From Promethearchaeota archaeon (GTDB lineage: Archaea > Asgardarchaeota > Lokiarchaeia > Sigynarchaeales > MK-D1), in contig JAEOTN010000484.1 in NCBI GenBank assembly GCA_016839865.1, forward strand, positions 1-16,479: a DNA stretch of 16,479 nucleotides, in the 5' to 3' direction. Positions within the stretch are counted from its first letter, which is position 1; each line of letters begins with the position of its first letter. Under the pieces are notes generated by a model. The model ran no database searches, was not told where the DNA came from, and worked only from the letters and a program-made list of their open reading frames with translations. Shown piece after piece: positions 1-7,614 of this stretch. Both the position numbers and the translations under genes were made by a program.

Positions 1-1218
1 AAGGGATTTCCATGCATAGGCGTATTGCATTCTATCCTTACCGATGAATTTTTCTACAAAATCCATATCTGTTTCAATGAAAAAGGGTTGAATAGATGCA
101 ATAACTTCGGATTTTGCCATTCTCTTAACCAAATCTTTGGCCAAAATCTGACAATGAGTTAATATAGGACGATAATCATGCTTGTAGATATTCTCATAAC
201 AATCTAGAACAATTTCTGCTCCTTTATCTCCGATTACATGTGTTTCAAGCTGCCATCCTTTATTATCCATGGATTTGATGATATCGCATAATTTTTCCTT
301 GGTGTGAATAGGAACGCCTTGATCAGCACTATTTTCATAGGGTTCTCGCATAGCAGCAGTTTGAGCACCTAAGGATCCATCTGCAAATAATTTAACGCGT
401 CCTAACCTCAGCATATCATCTCCCAATCCTGTTTTTGCGTGTGGTTCTTCTTGATAAAGCAAATCTAGTTTCTTATGTTTAGGACAAAAATACACTCGTA
501 ATGTAAGTTCATTCTTTATCGCTTTATATACAGGATAGCATTCTTCATCCAGAGTGTGTACTGAGGTGATACCATAAGCATTTAGAACTTTTTGGGACTT
601 TTTCTGCCATCGGATCCTATCTTTAAGGGTGGGTTTAGGTTCAATTGGTTTAATTAGATCCATTGCATTTTCACGTAGAATGCCTGTAGGATTCCCGGAT
701 TCGTCTCGATCTATAACACCACCATCAGGATCTGGAGTGTTTTTCGTAATACCGGCTTTTTCTAGCACAATTGAATTGGTTACTATGATATGAGTGCATA
801 CTCGTTTCAAAACGATAGGATGTGTTGTAGAAATGACGTCTAGATCTTCTTTTGTTGGGTATCTATTTTCTCGAAATTTTTCTTGATTCCACGATACGCC
901 ATACACCCAATCTCCTTCCGGAACCTCTGCTACCTTCTCCTTGACTTTTTGAGTCATCTCTTCTATGGATTGAATAGTACGTAAATCTACATACTCCATA
1001 TATTTCCCATAACTAATAGCATGGATATGTGAGTCAATAAATCCAGGTAATATAATCCCGGAATATTCTGAAATATGAGGGAAATTGGTTTTTTCTTTCT
1101 CAAATTCTGAATCGTCTAATAATCGAGAGATTCTCCCATTTTCTACGATCATAGCTTTATAATATTCATTAGGAGTATCCACTGTGTAAATCCTATCTGC
1201 AACAAACACATGGACCAT
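1..1218 (-). CDS. YtcJ-like metal-dependent amidohydrolase, 3' end missing
   Basis: The frame is open from an ATG at 1218 to the left edge, giving 406 residues with no stop; family members are usually about 500-560 residues, so roughly the last quarter is outside. Seen in the sequence: an N-terminal beta-sandwich strand region with ENGRI (about 26-30), then PGFIDSHIH with the metal-binding His64 and His66, a DGSLGAQTAAM block, HVIGD, and THCQ followed by SIQPFF. These are the ordered landmarks of the YtcJ-like (amidohydrolase 3) branch of the amidohydrolase superfamily, cytoplasmic enzymes that hydrolyse C-N bonds using a TIM-barrel metal site. The substrate cannot be read from the sequence. 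The ATG has no Shine-Dalgarno but a TATA-like box lies 23-30 nt upstream, so the mRNA may be leaderless. It is divergent from the flavodoxin gene. The family is clear; the exact reaction is unknown. Confidence 0.9.
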   Translation of the reverse strand, partial: MVHVFVADRIYTVDTPNEYYKAMIVENGRISRLLDDSEFEKEKTNFPHISEYSGIILPGFIDSHIHAISYGKYMEYVDLRTIQSIEEMTQKVKEKVAEVPEGDWVYGVSWNQEKFRENRYPTKEDLDVISTTHPIVLKRVCTHIIVTNSIVLEKAGITKNTPDPDGGVIDRDESGNPTGILRENAMDLIKPIEPKPTLKDRIRWQKKSQKVLNAYGITSVHTLDEECYPVYKAIKNELTLRVYFCPKHKKLDLLYQEEPHAKTGLGDDMLRLGRVKLFADGSLGAQTAAMREPYENSADQGVPIHTKEKLCDIIKSMDNKGWQLETHVIGDKGAEIVLDCYENIYKHDYRPILTHCQILAKDLVKRMAKSEVIASIQPFFIETDMDFVEKFIGKDRMQYAYAWKSL

Positions 1219-1240
1219 AAAAAAAGATGACAATGGTTTG

Positions 1241-1248
1241 ATAATAAG
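1241..1248 (-). promoter_or_regulatory. TATA-like box for the amidohydrolase gene
   Basis: On the minus strand this reads CTTATTAT, 23-30 nt before the ATG at 1218. That is the spacing of an archaeal TATA box relative to the start of a leaderless mRNA, and no Shine-Dalgarno lies between. Assigned by eye. Confidence 0.4.
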
Positions 1249-1262
1249 CTGACTGTTCTATC

Positions 1263-1277
1263 TTTATTAATATTAAA
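1263..1277 (+). promoter_or_regulatory. TATA-like AT tract before the flavodoxin gene
   Basis: The stretch TTTATTAATATTAAA lies 45-59 nt before the ATG at 1322. A transcript starting about 25 nt downstream would carry a short leader containing the GGTGA ribosome binding site at 1306-1310. It shares the divergent intergenic region with the amidohydrolase promoter. Confidence 0.35.
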
Positions 1278-1321
1278 TTGCACTTACAACATGAAATCCA
1301 AAAAAGGTGAAAAAGATCAGA

Positions 1322-1792
1322 ATGAAAGTATGGATATTACACGATAGTAAACTCGGAAATGGAAAATTAATTGCTGAGACCATGGAGAAAGTATTGAAAT
1401 CCTCTGCAGAAGTACATGTGGGACATGTAAAGAAAGTAGATCCCAAACAGGTTGCAGAAGCTAAACCTGACGTTGTAATCATAGGAGCGGCTATTCGCGC
1501 TTTTTTCAGTAGTCCATCCTCAAAACGTTGGATTAAAAAATTCAAGAAAGAGATTGCAAACGTTAATTACAAAGTTCCATTCGGAGCAGTGTTTTTAACA
1601 CATGCGATGCCGAAAAAAGGAGCTGATTTATGGGGTAGAAGGTATCAGAAGGTGTTTATGGGACCAGAATTTGTGAAAGTCCATCCTGAGTGGTTATCAG
1701 GACGATGTCGTGGACAAGAAGGTCCTCCTCCGATGGATGGAGTATTGGAGTTCTTTGAATCTTTTGCGAATTCAATCCCTGATTTACTCTAG
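1322..1792 (+). CDS. Flavodoxin-domain protein
   Basis: From the ATG at 1322 the product is 156 residues, the size of a single flavodoxin domain. It opens with MKVWILHDSKLGNGKLIAETM: a first beta strand, then a phosphate-binding-type loop (residues 8-14), then helix 1. A second strand, DVVIIGAAI, is followed by a Ser-rich loop (FFSSPSS), and a third strand, PFGAVFLTHAM, follows. This is the alternating beta/alpha order of flavodoxins, which bind FMN and act as cytoplasmic electron carriers or quinone/multimeric reductase modules. The loop DSKLGNGK departs from the usual T/S-x-T-G-x-T, so FMN binding is likely but not certain. A GTG at 1307 would add five residues; I prefer 1322 because flavodoxins begin directly with the first strand and GGTGA lies 11 nt upstream. 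The last 9 nt overlap the 3' end of the convergent microprotein gene. Confidence 0.8.
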   Translation: MKVWILHDSKLGNGKLIAETMEKVLKSSAEVHVGHVKKVDPKQVAEAKPDVVIIGAAIRAFFSSPSSKRWIKKFKKEIANVNYKVPFGAVFLTHAMPKKGADLWGRRYQKVFMGPEFVKVHPEWLSGRCRGQEGPPPMDGVLEFFESFANSIPDLL

Positions 1793-1903
1793 TTCTTCAT
1801 TTTTTTCGTGGTGCATATAGCAAGTAGGCGCGCAAGGACCACCTTCATCTTCAAATCGTAATAGATCCAAAAAGTCTTCTTTTGACATGTCGTCTGTCTT
1901 CAT
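1784..1903 (-). CDS. 39-residue Cys/His-rich microprotein
   Basis: A short frame starts at an ATG at 1903 and stops with TAA at 1786-1784. It encodes an acidic N-terminal helix (MKTDDMSKEDFLDLLRFEDE) followed by GGPCAPTCYMHH and an acidic tail. Cys24 and Cys28 with the HisHis pair at 31-32 would suit a small metal site. I do not recognise the family. Support for it being real: the start context GGTTAATATATG is identical over 12 nt to that of the DUF4129-like gene starting at 7514; a TATA-like box lies about 40 nt upstream; and it fills an otherwise empty gap. It overlaps the flavodoxin gene tail-to-tail by 9 nt. It could also be a chance frame, and homologues in relatives would decide. Confidence 0.5.
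   Translation of the reverse strand: MKTDDMSKEDFLDLLRFEDEGGPCAPTCYMHHEKNEELE
1800..1806 (+). terminator. Oligo-T terminator after the flavodoxin gene
   Basis: Seven consecutive T residues start 8 nt after the flavodoxin stop. Archaeal RNA polymerase terminates at such T tracts. The tract lies inside the convergent microprotein gene, where it reads as Lys/Asn codons. Confidence 0.4.
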
Positions 1904-1939
1904 ATATTAACCAATTTTCTACGTAACATAATTACTTGG

Positions 1940-1947
1940 ATTATAAG
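1940..1947 (-). promoter_or_regulatory. TATA-like box for the microprotein gene
   Basis: On the minus strand this reads CTTATAAT/C, 37-44 nt before the ATG at 1903, so a transcript would carry a leader of about 15 nt. It follows the T-rich end of the aldo-keto reductase gene, which suggests the microprotein has its own transcript. Confidence 0.35.
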
Positions 1948-1950
1948 ATG

Positions 1951-1970
1951 AAAAAGAAAATGAGAAAAAA
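1951..1970 (-). terminator. T-rich terminator after the aldo-keto reductase gene
   Basis: Immediately after the TAG of the reductase, the minus strand has T6 and then further T4 and T5 runs. This is the usual form of an intrinsic archaeal terminator. Confidence 0.45.
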
Positions 1971-2978
1971 CTAATATCTCATTTTATCTTTATGGTAGAT
2001 GTTTGGATCATACGTTGGGGGCCATTTTGGGGCAGTATCAAGGATTAAATCAATTTCATCCCAAGTATTATTATCAAGAGTGACATCGGATGCCTTGATG
2101 TTTTCCAGAATTTGCTCGGGTTTTGAGGCTCCTACGATAGTACAAGATATTTCAGGACGTTTTAAGATCCATGCAAGGGCAAGTTGACTCAGTTTCAAAT
2201 CGTGTGATGATGCTATTTCCGTCAATTTCTTAAGTTTAACTAGGTTTTCTTTTGTTAAATTCTCTTTAAGAGATCCCATTGTCTCCCCTCTGCTACCTTT
2301 GGGAATCAACCCATCGTTATACTTCCCTGTTAATAAGCCCTGACCAAGAGGTGAAAACACAGTAAAGCCCATACCATGTGTTTTAGCAACCGACATGATT
2401 TCCAGTTCAATATGTCGGTAAAACATGTTGTACATAGGTTGTTCTACGATTGGTCTATGAAGTCCGAATTCTTTAGCGATAGCATTGGCTCTCTCAATTT
2501 GAGCAGCTGTCCATGCACTTGTTCCCCAGTAGTTAATCTTACCTTCTCGGATCAAATCATCGAGAATCATCAAAGTTTCTTTCAAAGGAGTAGTATAGTC
2601 ATACCGATGCATGAAGTAGATGTCAATATATTCCATTTGCAAACGTTTAAGTGTCCCATCAATTGCGTTACGGATGTTTTTTCGACTTAATCCCCATCTA
2701 TTTACATCATAATCATTAAACGGCCAAAAAACTTTGCTAGATATCACATAATCGTCCCTATCGTGAGTTTTATCTGCAAAAAATTTCCCAATTACCTTTT
2801 CTGCACCACCATGAGCATAAATTTCAGCAGAATCGATAAAGTTAATCCCATTTTCTAAACCTGTTTTCAGGCATTCCATAGCTTTTTGTTCCTCGACTGA
2901 ACCACCATATGTGAGCCATGAACCTAATGAAATCTCACTAATACGCAGTCCTGATTTTCCTACTTTTCGATATTTCAT
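1971..2978 (-). CDS. Aldo-keto reductase (Kv-beta/YghZ-like branch)
   Basis: A 335-residue NADPH-dependent aldo-keto reductase of the (beta/alpha)8-barrel family, full length. The catalytic tetrad is intact: Asp49 in FIDSAEIY, Tyr54, Lys82 in ISSKVF and His124 in YFMHRYD. The GLSRKNI block (about 96-102), the TLKRLQMEYIDIYF segment and the C-terminal GASKPEQILEN cofactor-binding motif resemble the AKR6/AKR14 group (Kv channel beta subunits, YghZ). It should reduce aldehydes or ketones in the cytoplasm; the physiological substrate is not readable. The start is decided by AGGTGAT at 2984-2990, 5 nt before the ATG. It is transcribed alone, divergent from the two-helix membrane protein gene, and is followed by a T-rich terminator. 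The family is certain, the subgroup likely. Confidence 0.95.
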   Translation of the reverse strand: MKYRKVGKSGLRISEISLGSWLTYGGSVEEQKAMECLKTGLENGINFIDSAEIYAHGGAEKVIGKFFADKTHDRDDYVISSKVFWPFNDYDVNRWGLSRKNIRNAIDGTLKRLQMEYIDIYFMHRYDYTTPLKETLMILDDLIREGKINYWGTSAWTAAQIERANAIAKEFGLHRPIVEQPMYNMFYRHIELEIMSVAKTHGMGFTVFSPLGQGLLTGKYNDGLIPKGSRGETMGSLKENLTKENLVKLKKLTEIASSHDLKLSQLALAWILKRPEISCTIVGASKPEQILENIKASDVTLDNNTWDEIDLILDTAPKWPPTYDPNIYHKDKMRY

Positions 2979-3015
2979 GATTTATCACCTATACCTATCT
3001 ACATCGCACTAGTGT

Positions 3016-3023
3016 CTATAAAA
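3016..3023 (-). promoter_or_regulatory. TATA box for the aldo-keto reductase gene
   Basis: On the minus strand this reads TTTTATAG, about 40 nt before the ATG at 2978. Transcription starting about 25 nt downstream would leave a short leader just long enough to hold the AGGTGAT ribosome binding site. A second candidate, GTTATAAG, lies at 3029-3036. Confidence 0.4.
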
Positions 3024-3066
3024 TGCATTCTTATAACTCATCAATTTTTCTCAGTTTCACTATAGA

Positions 3067-3074
3067 TTTTATAT
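3067..3074 (+). promoter_or_regulatory. TATA box for the two-helix membrane protein gene
   Basis: TTTTATAT lies 23-30 nt before the ATG at 3097, the spacing for a leaderless or nearly leaderless transcript. A GGGGGAA stretch at 3080-3086 lies between and could act as a ribosome binding site if transcription starts further upstream. Confidence 0.4.
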
Positions 3075-3096
3075 TATTAGGGGGAACACTAAGAAT

Positions 3097-3375
3097 ATGG
3101 ATAAAAAGAAGCTATTTTGGATGATTTTTCACATCACTATAATTACAATTCTTGTTTTTCAGATTGTGTATTGCATTTATCAATTCTACAACACTGCAGG
3201 AGCATTGATCTTATTCCAATCTGCGACAGAACTTGATTATGAAACTATGGTGGTTCGTCGTTTGTATGCCATAGAATTTTGGATATCGGTTCTTGGCTTG
3301 GTTATTTATCTTGCAATTGTCTATAAAAAACAACTATCCAAGCATCTAACCAATGAAAAAAAAGATAGAGAATAG
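3097..3375 (+). CDS. Small two-helix membrane protein, unrecognised
   Basis: The product is 92 residues. Two hydrophobic segments, about residues 8-30 (FWMIFHITIITILVFQIVYC) and 61-79 (ISVLGLVIYLAIVY), flank a loop containing an acidic patch and MVVRRLYAIEFW. The N-terminal MDKKK and the Lys/Glu-rich tail suggest that both ends face the cytoplasm. I do not recognise a family. It has its own TATA box, is divergent from the reductase gene, and its stop lies 2 nt from the stop of the convergent DUF1624-like gene, so the two transcripts must overlap. No function is proposed. Confidence 0.7.
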   Translation: MDKKKLFWMIFHITIITILVFQIVYCIYQFYNTAGALILFQSATELDYETMVVRRLYAIEFWISVLGLVIYLAIVYKKQLSKHLTNEKKDRE

Positions 3376-3377
3376 AT

Positions 3378-4781
3378 CTAATCTGTTCTTTCGTTAGTTA
3401 TTTCTTGAGGGGGAGCAAGATCTGGACCCTGATAATGGTATGAAATATCTGTAGGTTGAATTGGATGAACCCATAAAATTGGCTCAGGATTTATCAATGT
3501 ACCTTCTATGTTGAGGGCATCCCCTCTATTACCCTTCTTTTTACGTTTCACACTCCACACCATTAACCATTCTATTGTGCCAATAAATTTGATTTGTTGC
3601 CATGCATACAATATGAGTGCTACTATTGAAGCGTCGACAACGAGCAATATCATCATCATACCGAAAGGAAGTTGGTTGGTATTAATGAAATCATAACTAG
3701 TGAATATTTTACTAAAGACCCATCGAATAGGATACTGTATCCACAACAAGCAGTACGCTGTGAGTGCTAGGACACCCCACCTTCTAATATGTCGCGTTCT
3801 TCTGATATATTTTTTCAATTTCACCTTCTTATTGAACTCAACCATCCACATAAAAAGTAAAATACCGATGAATTGCATTCCCAGGCTAAGAAAAATAAAC
3901 CAAGTAGGATGAATCTGGAAATCAAGCTCAAAAACGGGAGTCCAAAAAATTAACCATATTACTCCCACCACCATCAAGAAAAATCCACTGATCAATCCCC
4001 AAAGTAAAAGCTTTTTCCTATCGATTTTAAGTGCAAAAATTAGCCCTATTATTGCTCCAAAAAGAAAATACGCCATATGTGGAATTAATGGGGATTCACT
4101 CGCTAAAAATTGAGAAATTAGGAATTGTAAAGGATAATCCCACCACCCTCGAAAAACACTTGGAGCTCCATATTGAGGATAAATATCACTTGATAGATTG
4201 AGAGAATTGACAAGATAATATAGAGGTTGGGGTAGAAAAATCACAATAAGCGTAATTATTCCTAATATGATGCAATTTCTAAGAGTTTTATTTATACCTC
4301 CTTTACGAGTTAACATAAAGAATATTAATGAAGTGAAGATCACTGACAGTGCGATGTTTTCCAGAGCGTCAGGAATGTACATTTTTGACCAGTTTTCCCA
4401 TGGTCGAAAATGCCCCGTTTCTAACCAATCCCTGGGAGTTGACCATTCATTCAGAAATACTTCACGAAATAGCCCCCAAATAAATAGAAATAGTCCAAAA
4501 CCCAATTGTTTCTTCAATATGGATTTCCGATCATGTCCTTGTTGAATTGCGTTAGAAAGAGAAATAACATGTCCAATTGCACTTATCATTAAGAAAAATC
4601 CACGCCAATGACCGAAAATGAACACTAATACCGCAATAAATTGATAAAAAATATTCAAATCCTCTAAATTTGCTGTAGCTTCGTCTACCAAACTACTTGT
4701 GAGTAAGATGATATGAACAACTAAATCTCCAATGATTGCTAAAGCCCGTAAATAATCTAAAGATAAAATTCGTTTTGACAT
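3378..4781 (-). CDS. Polytopic membrane protein, DUF1624/YeiB-type acyltransferase-like
   Basis: A 467-residue protein with about ten hydrophobic helices. Its first helix carries SLDYLRALAIIGDLVVH, with Asp9, Arg12 and His23 in the arrangement (LDxLRxLAxxG...H) seen in heparan-alpha-glucosaminide acetyltransferase-like DUF1624 proteins, YeiB (DUF418) and acyltransferase-3 proteins. The second block, GHWRGFFLMISAIGHVISLS, also fits DUF1624. Such proteins move acyl groups across the membrane onto glycans; the donor and acceptor here are unknown. The C-terminal 60 residues after the last helix are soluble and proline-rich. I chose the ATG at 4781 because GGGAGAT lies 11 nt upstream; a GTG at 4790 would add three residues but sit against that site. 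It follows the DUF4350-like gene on the same strand after 111 nt, so modification of the surface proteins encoded upstream is possible, as inference. Confidence 0.7.
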   Translation of the reverse strand: MSKRILSLDYLRALAIIGDLVVHIILLTSSLVDEATANLEDLNIFYQFIAVLVFIFGHWRGFFLMISAIGHVISLSNAIQQGHDRKSILKKQLGFGLFLFIWGLFREVFLNEWSTPRDWLETGHFRPWENWSKMYIPDALENIALSVIFTSLIFFMLTRKGGINKTLRNCIILGIITLIVIFLPQPLYYLVNSLNLSSDIYPQYGAPSVFRGWWDYPLQFLISQFLASESPLIPHMAYFLFGAIIGLIFALKIDRKKLLLWGLISGFFLMVVGVIWLIFWTPVFELDFQIHPTWFIFLSLGMQFIGILLFMWMVEFNKKVKLKKYIRRTRHIRRWGVLALTAYCLLWIQYPIRWVFSKIFTSYDFINTNQLPFGMMMILLVVDASIVALILYAWQQIKFIGTIEWLMVWSVKRKKKGNRGDALNIEGTLINPEPILWVHPIQPTDISYHYQGPDLAPPQEITNERTD

Positions 4782-4819
4782 TAGAAACACATCTCCCGCA
4801 ATGATATCTACTTAAATTC

Positions 4820-4831
4820 AGATTATAATCT
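4820..4831 (-). promoter_or_regulatory. 12-bp perfect palindrome over a TATA-like core
   Basis: AGATTATAATCT is a perfect 12-bp palindrome centred on TATA, 39-50 nt before the ATG at 4781. A TATA box here would put the transcript start around 4800, just before the GGGAG ribosome binding site. The symmetry would let a dimeric repressor compete with TBP. It suggests that the DUF1624-like gene has its own promoter despite lying downstream of the DUF4350 operon. Confidence 0.35.
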
Positions 4832-4892
4832 AAAAAGTTTATTCAAAAGAGTGAGATAAAGTAGAATCCACAGAAATAAGGTTTAATAGAGT

Positions 4893-7115
4893 TTAGAAGT
4901 GTTTGATGTGTGAATTTGTCCATTCCATTTCAAAGAACATATCGTGGAATTCTTTGTCATCAATAATATCGATTTCTTTCTTTTTCACTTGCTCCATCTT
5001 TACAAGGAATGCTTTAATCCGTTGGAGTTCTTCATCTTTCATATATTTCTGCTGGGCTTCCTTGATGCTAGCAACGACTACATCAACAGTAGGAGGTATC
5101 CCACCCATCATTTTGTGGATTTTTCTCTCGAGACGACGATATAACAGTACGAGTGCCTGATTATACTCCTTATTCACACGATACCAGTTGATTTTCTCTG
5201 CAAAGAACGAGCTGGTTCGGAATTGGAGCTCCCGTATTTCTTCTTCTACTTCTTCTTCTCGTTTCTTTTTACGCCTTCTTTGGTCTTTATCCTTAGGTAC
5301 CCATCGTGCAATAATTCTAATAGCCCATAAAGGATAAATCCACGAGAGGAAAGGATTGGTAGACAACCAATTGATATACCCTTGGAACATACCGAACATT
5401 GCTGCAGAATTAAATTCTCTTCTACCATAGGGAGCGTTATGGGATTCGTCAAATACAATTGCATAACTGCGATCTCCACCTGTTAACCATTCTATGATAT
5501 TATGAGCAAATTGCATATTGTGATATCGTGTAATTAATTCATTGTTGAATAAAGAAGCATCTGCTGAAACAAACATTCGACCTCCAGTTAACTCCTTTGC
5601 TGCAAATGGTACTTGAGCATAGCCACCTAATGGAAGCCCATCTGGGAAATACAAACCTGCTAAATCAGCTCCAGAGAGCAGACCTGTAGATGCTAGAATT
5701 CCGAGACCGTCATAAATTGCATCAGGAATTGGGAAATTGTCATCTTCATATACGTATTTTTCATCTCCGTTTACATCCATGAAGGACAAAGTCGCATGAG
5801 TTCGTCCAATTGCTTCCCAGCCAAAAATGCTAAGGAAATCTCCACCTAAAATTGAGGATGCTCGCGAAAGAACAACTTGACTCACTCCAGCTGTTGTAGG
5901 ATGCCCGGTGAAATCTGTTATTATCGGAAACCATGGTGCTGTATCATAAGAACTATTATCAAACAATGTGCCCTTTGGAAACAGTACTAGTGGGACATCT
6001 GTTAAACTACCCACTGATGCTGCAGAGGATATGAACATTTCTGTCATAAGGGAAGTTGTACTCCCATGATCATCACAGATTAACATGGAAAAACCGTGAG
6101 ATTGATTAAACATTTCAATAAAGAACGGTATTTCAGCCAGAGGATTGTAAGATTGCTTCGGATCAAATACAACGAGGCAAACACTACGATTCATTCGAAT
6201 TAATGAACTTAAAGAAGATTGAATAGCATACGTTTCATATCCCATAGTGTCTTCAACATAAGTACGAAACTCAGAATTTCCTGTCTGACGGGGATTGTAA
6301 ACCGAGTGATCTCGAAAGTTCATCCCTCCATCGATTACATGGCCTAGTAGAGGAATCCATGCAAAAATAAATAATACCATTAACAAAGCTTGCTGTAAAC
6401 CCCATTTCGATTTTTTAGAACGCCTGAATTCCCGAATTGCTCGTAATCCACTTCTAACAAGTCTAATGATGTATGCTAAGGGGAATAAATATACCAAAAA
6501 TCCAACCATGCTTTTATAACCTGTAGCTCCGAGGAATTCAGGAGTTGGTTGTAAGAAGGCTGAAACGGAAGCGAGTATGCCAAAGATATGAACCAGCACA
6601 ATCATAACCCAAATGACAACAACCATTGTATCAGTCTCAGGTTCCAAGTCACGGAAAGATTTCTTCATTCGATTAACAGTTCGAAAACTAGCAATATACC
6701 AAATAAATCCTACAGTCCCATTGAAAATGAGTTCTCCATTAATCTGATTTGTATCAATTATTATCCAACCGAGTAATTCCACTATAGATCGAGACATCCA
6801 CGTCATGTACAACCCTAACCATATGAACATGACCGTATTGCACAAAATTGGAATCACACGTGGCCATTTCTTTCGTATTATTAAACTAAAGATGAAGATG
6901 CCTAAGGCAATAAATACTGGTAGTAATCCCATAAAATCAAAATATCCATAAGCAAATGCATTCACGATGGTGAATATAGCACTAGAGCTTTCTCCAGAAA
7001 ATTGGACAAACAAAGAGAGAAAAAGTAACCGGAGCGCTGTACCGATAGGCGACTGGAGACGATAATATCCTTTCTGCCTTCTCCGTTTTTTCTTCTTTGT
7101 TGTATCTTTTGCCAT
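4893..7115 (-). CDS. Polytopic DUF4350/GATase-like envelope protein
   Basis: A 740-residue protein. A Lys/Arg-rich N-terminus (KKKKRRR at about 7-13) precedes several membrane helices up to about residue 258. A large outer domain of some 300 residues follows, then a last helix near 585-602 (WIYPLWAIRIIA), then a charged cytoplasmic tail with coiled-coil-like KKREEEVEEEIREL. The outer domain resembles the class-I glutamine-amidotransferase-like fold of DUF4350: VCLVVFDPK, FSMLICDDHGS, GGRMFVSADAS with FNNE, and FDESHN with Asp556, Glu557 and His559, the hallmark end motif. DUF4350 proteins commonly sit with MoxR, DUF58, transglutaminase and DUF4129 genes, and three of those five elements are adjacent here. 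Function is unknown in the family. It lies 27 nt downstream of the 123-aa gene and AAGGGAT precedes the ATG, so the two are likely co-transcribed. Confidence 0.75.
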   Translation of the reverse strand: MAKDTTKKKKRRRQKGYYRLQSPIGTALRLLFLSLFVQFSGESSSAIFTIVNAFAYGYFDFMGLLPVFIALGIFIFSLIIRKKWPRVIPILCNTVMFIWLGLYMTWMSRSIVELLGWIIIDTNQINGELIFNGTVGFIWYIASFRTVNRMKKSFRDLEPETDTMVVVIWVMIVLVHIFGILASVSAFLQPTPEFLGATGYKSMVGFLVYLFPLAYIIRLVRSGLRAIREFRRSKKSKWGLQQALLMVLFIFAWIPLLGHVIDGGMNFRDHSVYNPRQTGNSEFRTYVEDTMGYETYAIQSSLSSLIRMNRSVCLVVFDPKQSYNPLAEIPFFIEMFNQSHGFSMLICDDHGSTTSLMTEMFISSAASVGSLTDVPLVLFPKGTLFDNSSYDTAPWFPIITDFTGHPTTAGVSQVVLSRASSILGGDFLSIFGWEAIGRTHATLSFMDVNGDEKYVYEDDNFPIPDAIYDGLGILASTGLLSGADLAGLYFPDGLPLGGYAQVPFAAKELTGGRMFVSADASLFNNELITRYHNMQFAHNIIEWLTGGDRSYAIVFDESHNAPYGRREFNSAAMFGMFQGYINWLSTNPFLSWIYPLWAIRIIARWVPKDKDQRRRKKKREEEVEEEIRELQFRTSSFFAEKINWYRVNKEYNQALVLLYRRLERKIHKMMGGIPPTVDVVVASIKEAQQKYMKDEELQRIKAFLVKMEQVKKKEIDIIDDKEFHDMFFEMEWTNSHIKHF

Positions 7116-7142
7116 ATGTATCCCTTAGCTGAGTTATTCTCT

Positions 7143-7514
7143 TTACAAATTTAAGGATGGAAGTCGATGTCCACTCATTTCCCGGTATATTTTTCCAAAT
7201 GCTTCCACTATAGTGAGGAAAAACTCCGGCGTGGATGGATATCCCCCATAAATCGCTTTTTCTATTTGTTGGATAAAGGGATAGATGTTAGCGGGATCCT
7301 GACCATATTGTTTTACCATAATTATGGCGAAATCTCGGATGGTTTGCGAGAAAGTTTTACGAACACCATGTTTTTGGAGTGCTAAATCAGTGTATATGGT
7401 GTACAGATAAGCAATTGCTTCCTTAATCCTATGTGTGTTATATAAAACTTTCACATTCTTTAGTTTAGATGAAACATTTAATCCTTCTTGAGTATCTTTC
7501 TTTCTTCGTGCCAT
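7143..7514 (-). CDS. Stand-alone DUF4129-like cytoplasmic protein
   Basis: A 123-residue soluble protein with no signal or membrane segment. From about residue 23 it aligns without gaps to the C-terminal tail of the 544-aa protein encoded just upstream, with about 54 of 97 positions identical by eye. Shared landmarks are RIKEA, AYLY, YTD, SQT, MVKQ, NIYPFIQ and IYGG. The pattern (two helices, SQTxxxFA, then E...YGG) resembles the DUF4129 domain at the C-terminus of TgpA-type transglutaminases, usually cytoplasmic. It is therefore a tandem duplicate that lost or never had the membrane-anchored part. The N-terminal 20 residues are basic. GAGGG lies 7 nt before the ATG, in the context GGTTAATATATG. 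It lies 100 nt after the 544-aa gene and 27 nt before the DUF4350-like gene. It may compete with or pair with the tail of the 544-aa protein. Confidence 0.75.
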   Translation of the reverse strand: MARRKKDTQEGLNVSSKLKNVKVLYNTHRIKEAIAYLYTIYTDLALQKHGVRKTFSQTIRDFAIIMVKQYGQDPANIYPFIQQIEKAIYGGYPSTPEFFLTIVEAFGKIYREMSGHRLPSLNL

Positions 7515-7552
7515 ATATTAACCCTCTTAGGCGTTTTGGTACTATTTTTTTT

Positions 7553-7559
7553 CTATATT
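7553..7559 (-). promoter_or_regulatory. Possible TATA box inside the envelope operon
   Basis: On the minus strand this reads AATATAG, 39-45 nt before the ATG at 7514, within the 100-nt gap after the 544-aa gene. It would give a short leader that includes GAGGG, and could allow separate transcription of the 123-aa and DUF4350-like genes. Weak, by spacing only. Confidence 0.2.
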
Positions 7560-7614
7560 GGTTGTAGCGAATATTAATGCTTTATTTATTGTGGTGATCT
7601 TAATTTTACTTGAT

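Noticed and set aside
1273..1545. 90-residue frame antisense to the flavodoxin gene
   Set aside because: It overlaps the well-supported flavodoxin, has no ribosome binding site or promoter, and its translation shows only low-complexity hydrophobic stretches.
5246..5479. Frame antisense-shifted within the DUF4350-like gene, 77 residues
   Set aside because: It is on the same strand in another phase inside a gene with conserved motifs (FDESH), and its ATG lacks a ribosome binding site.
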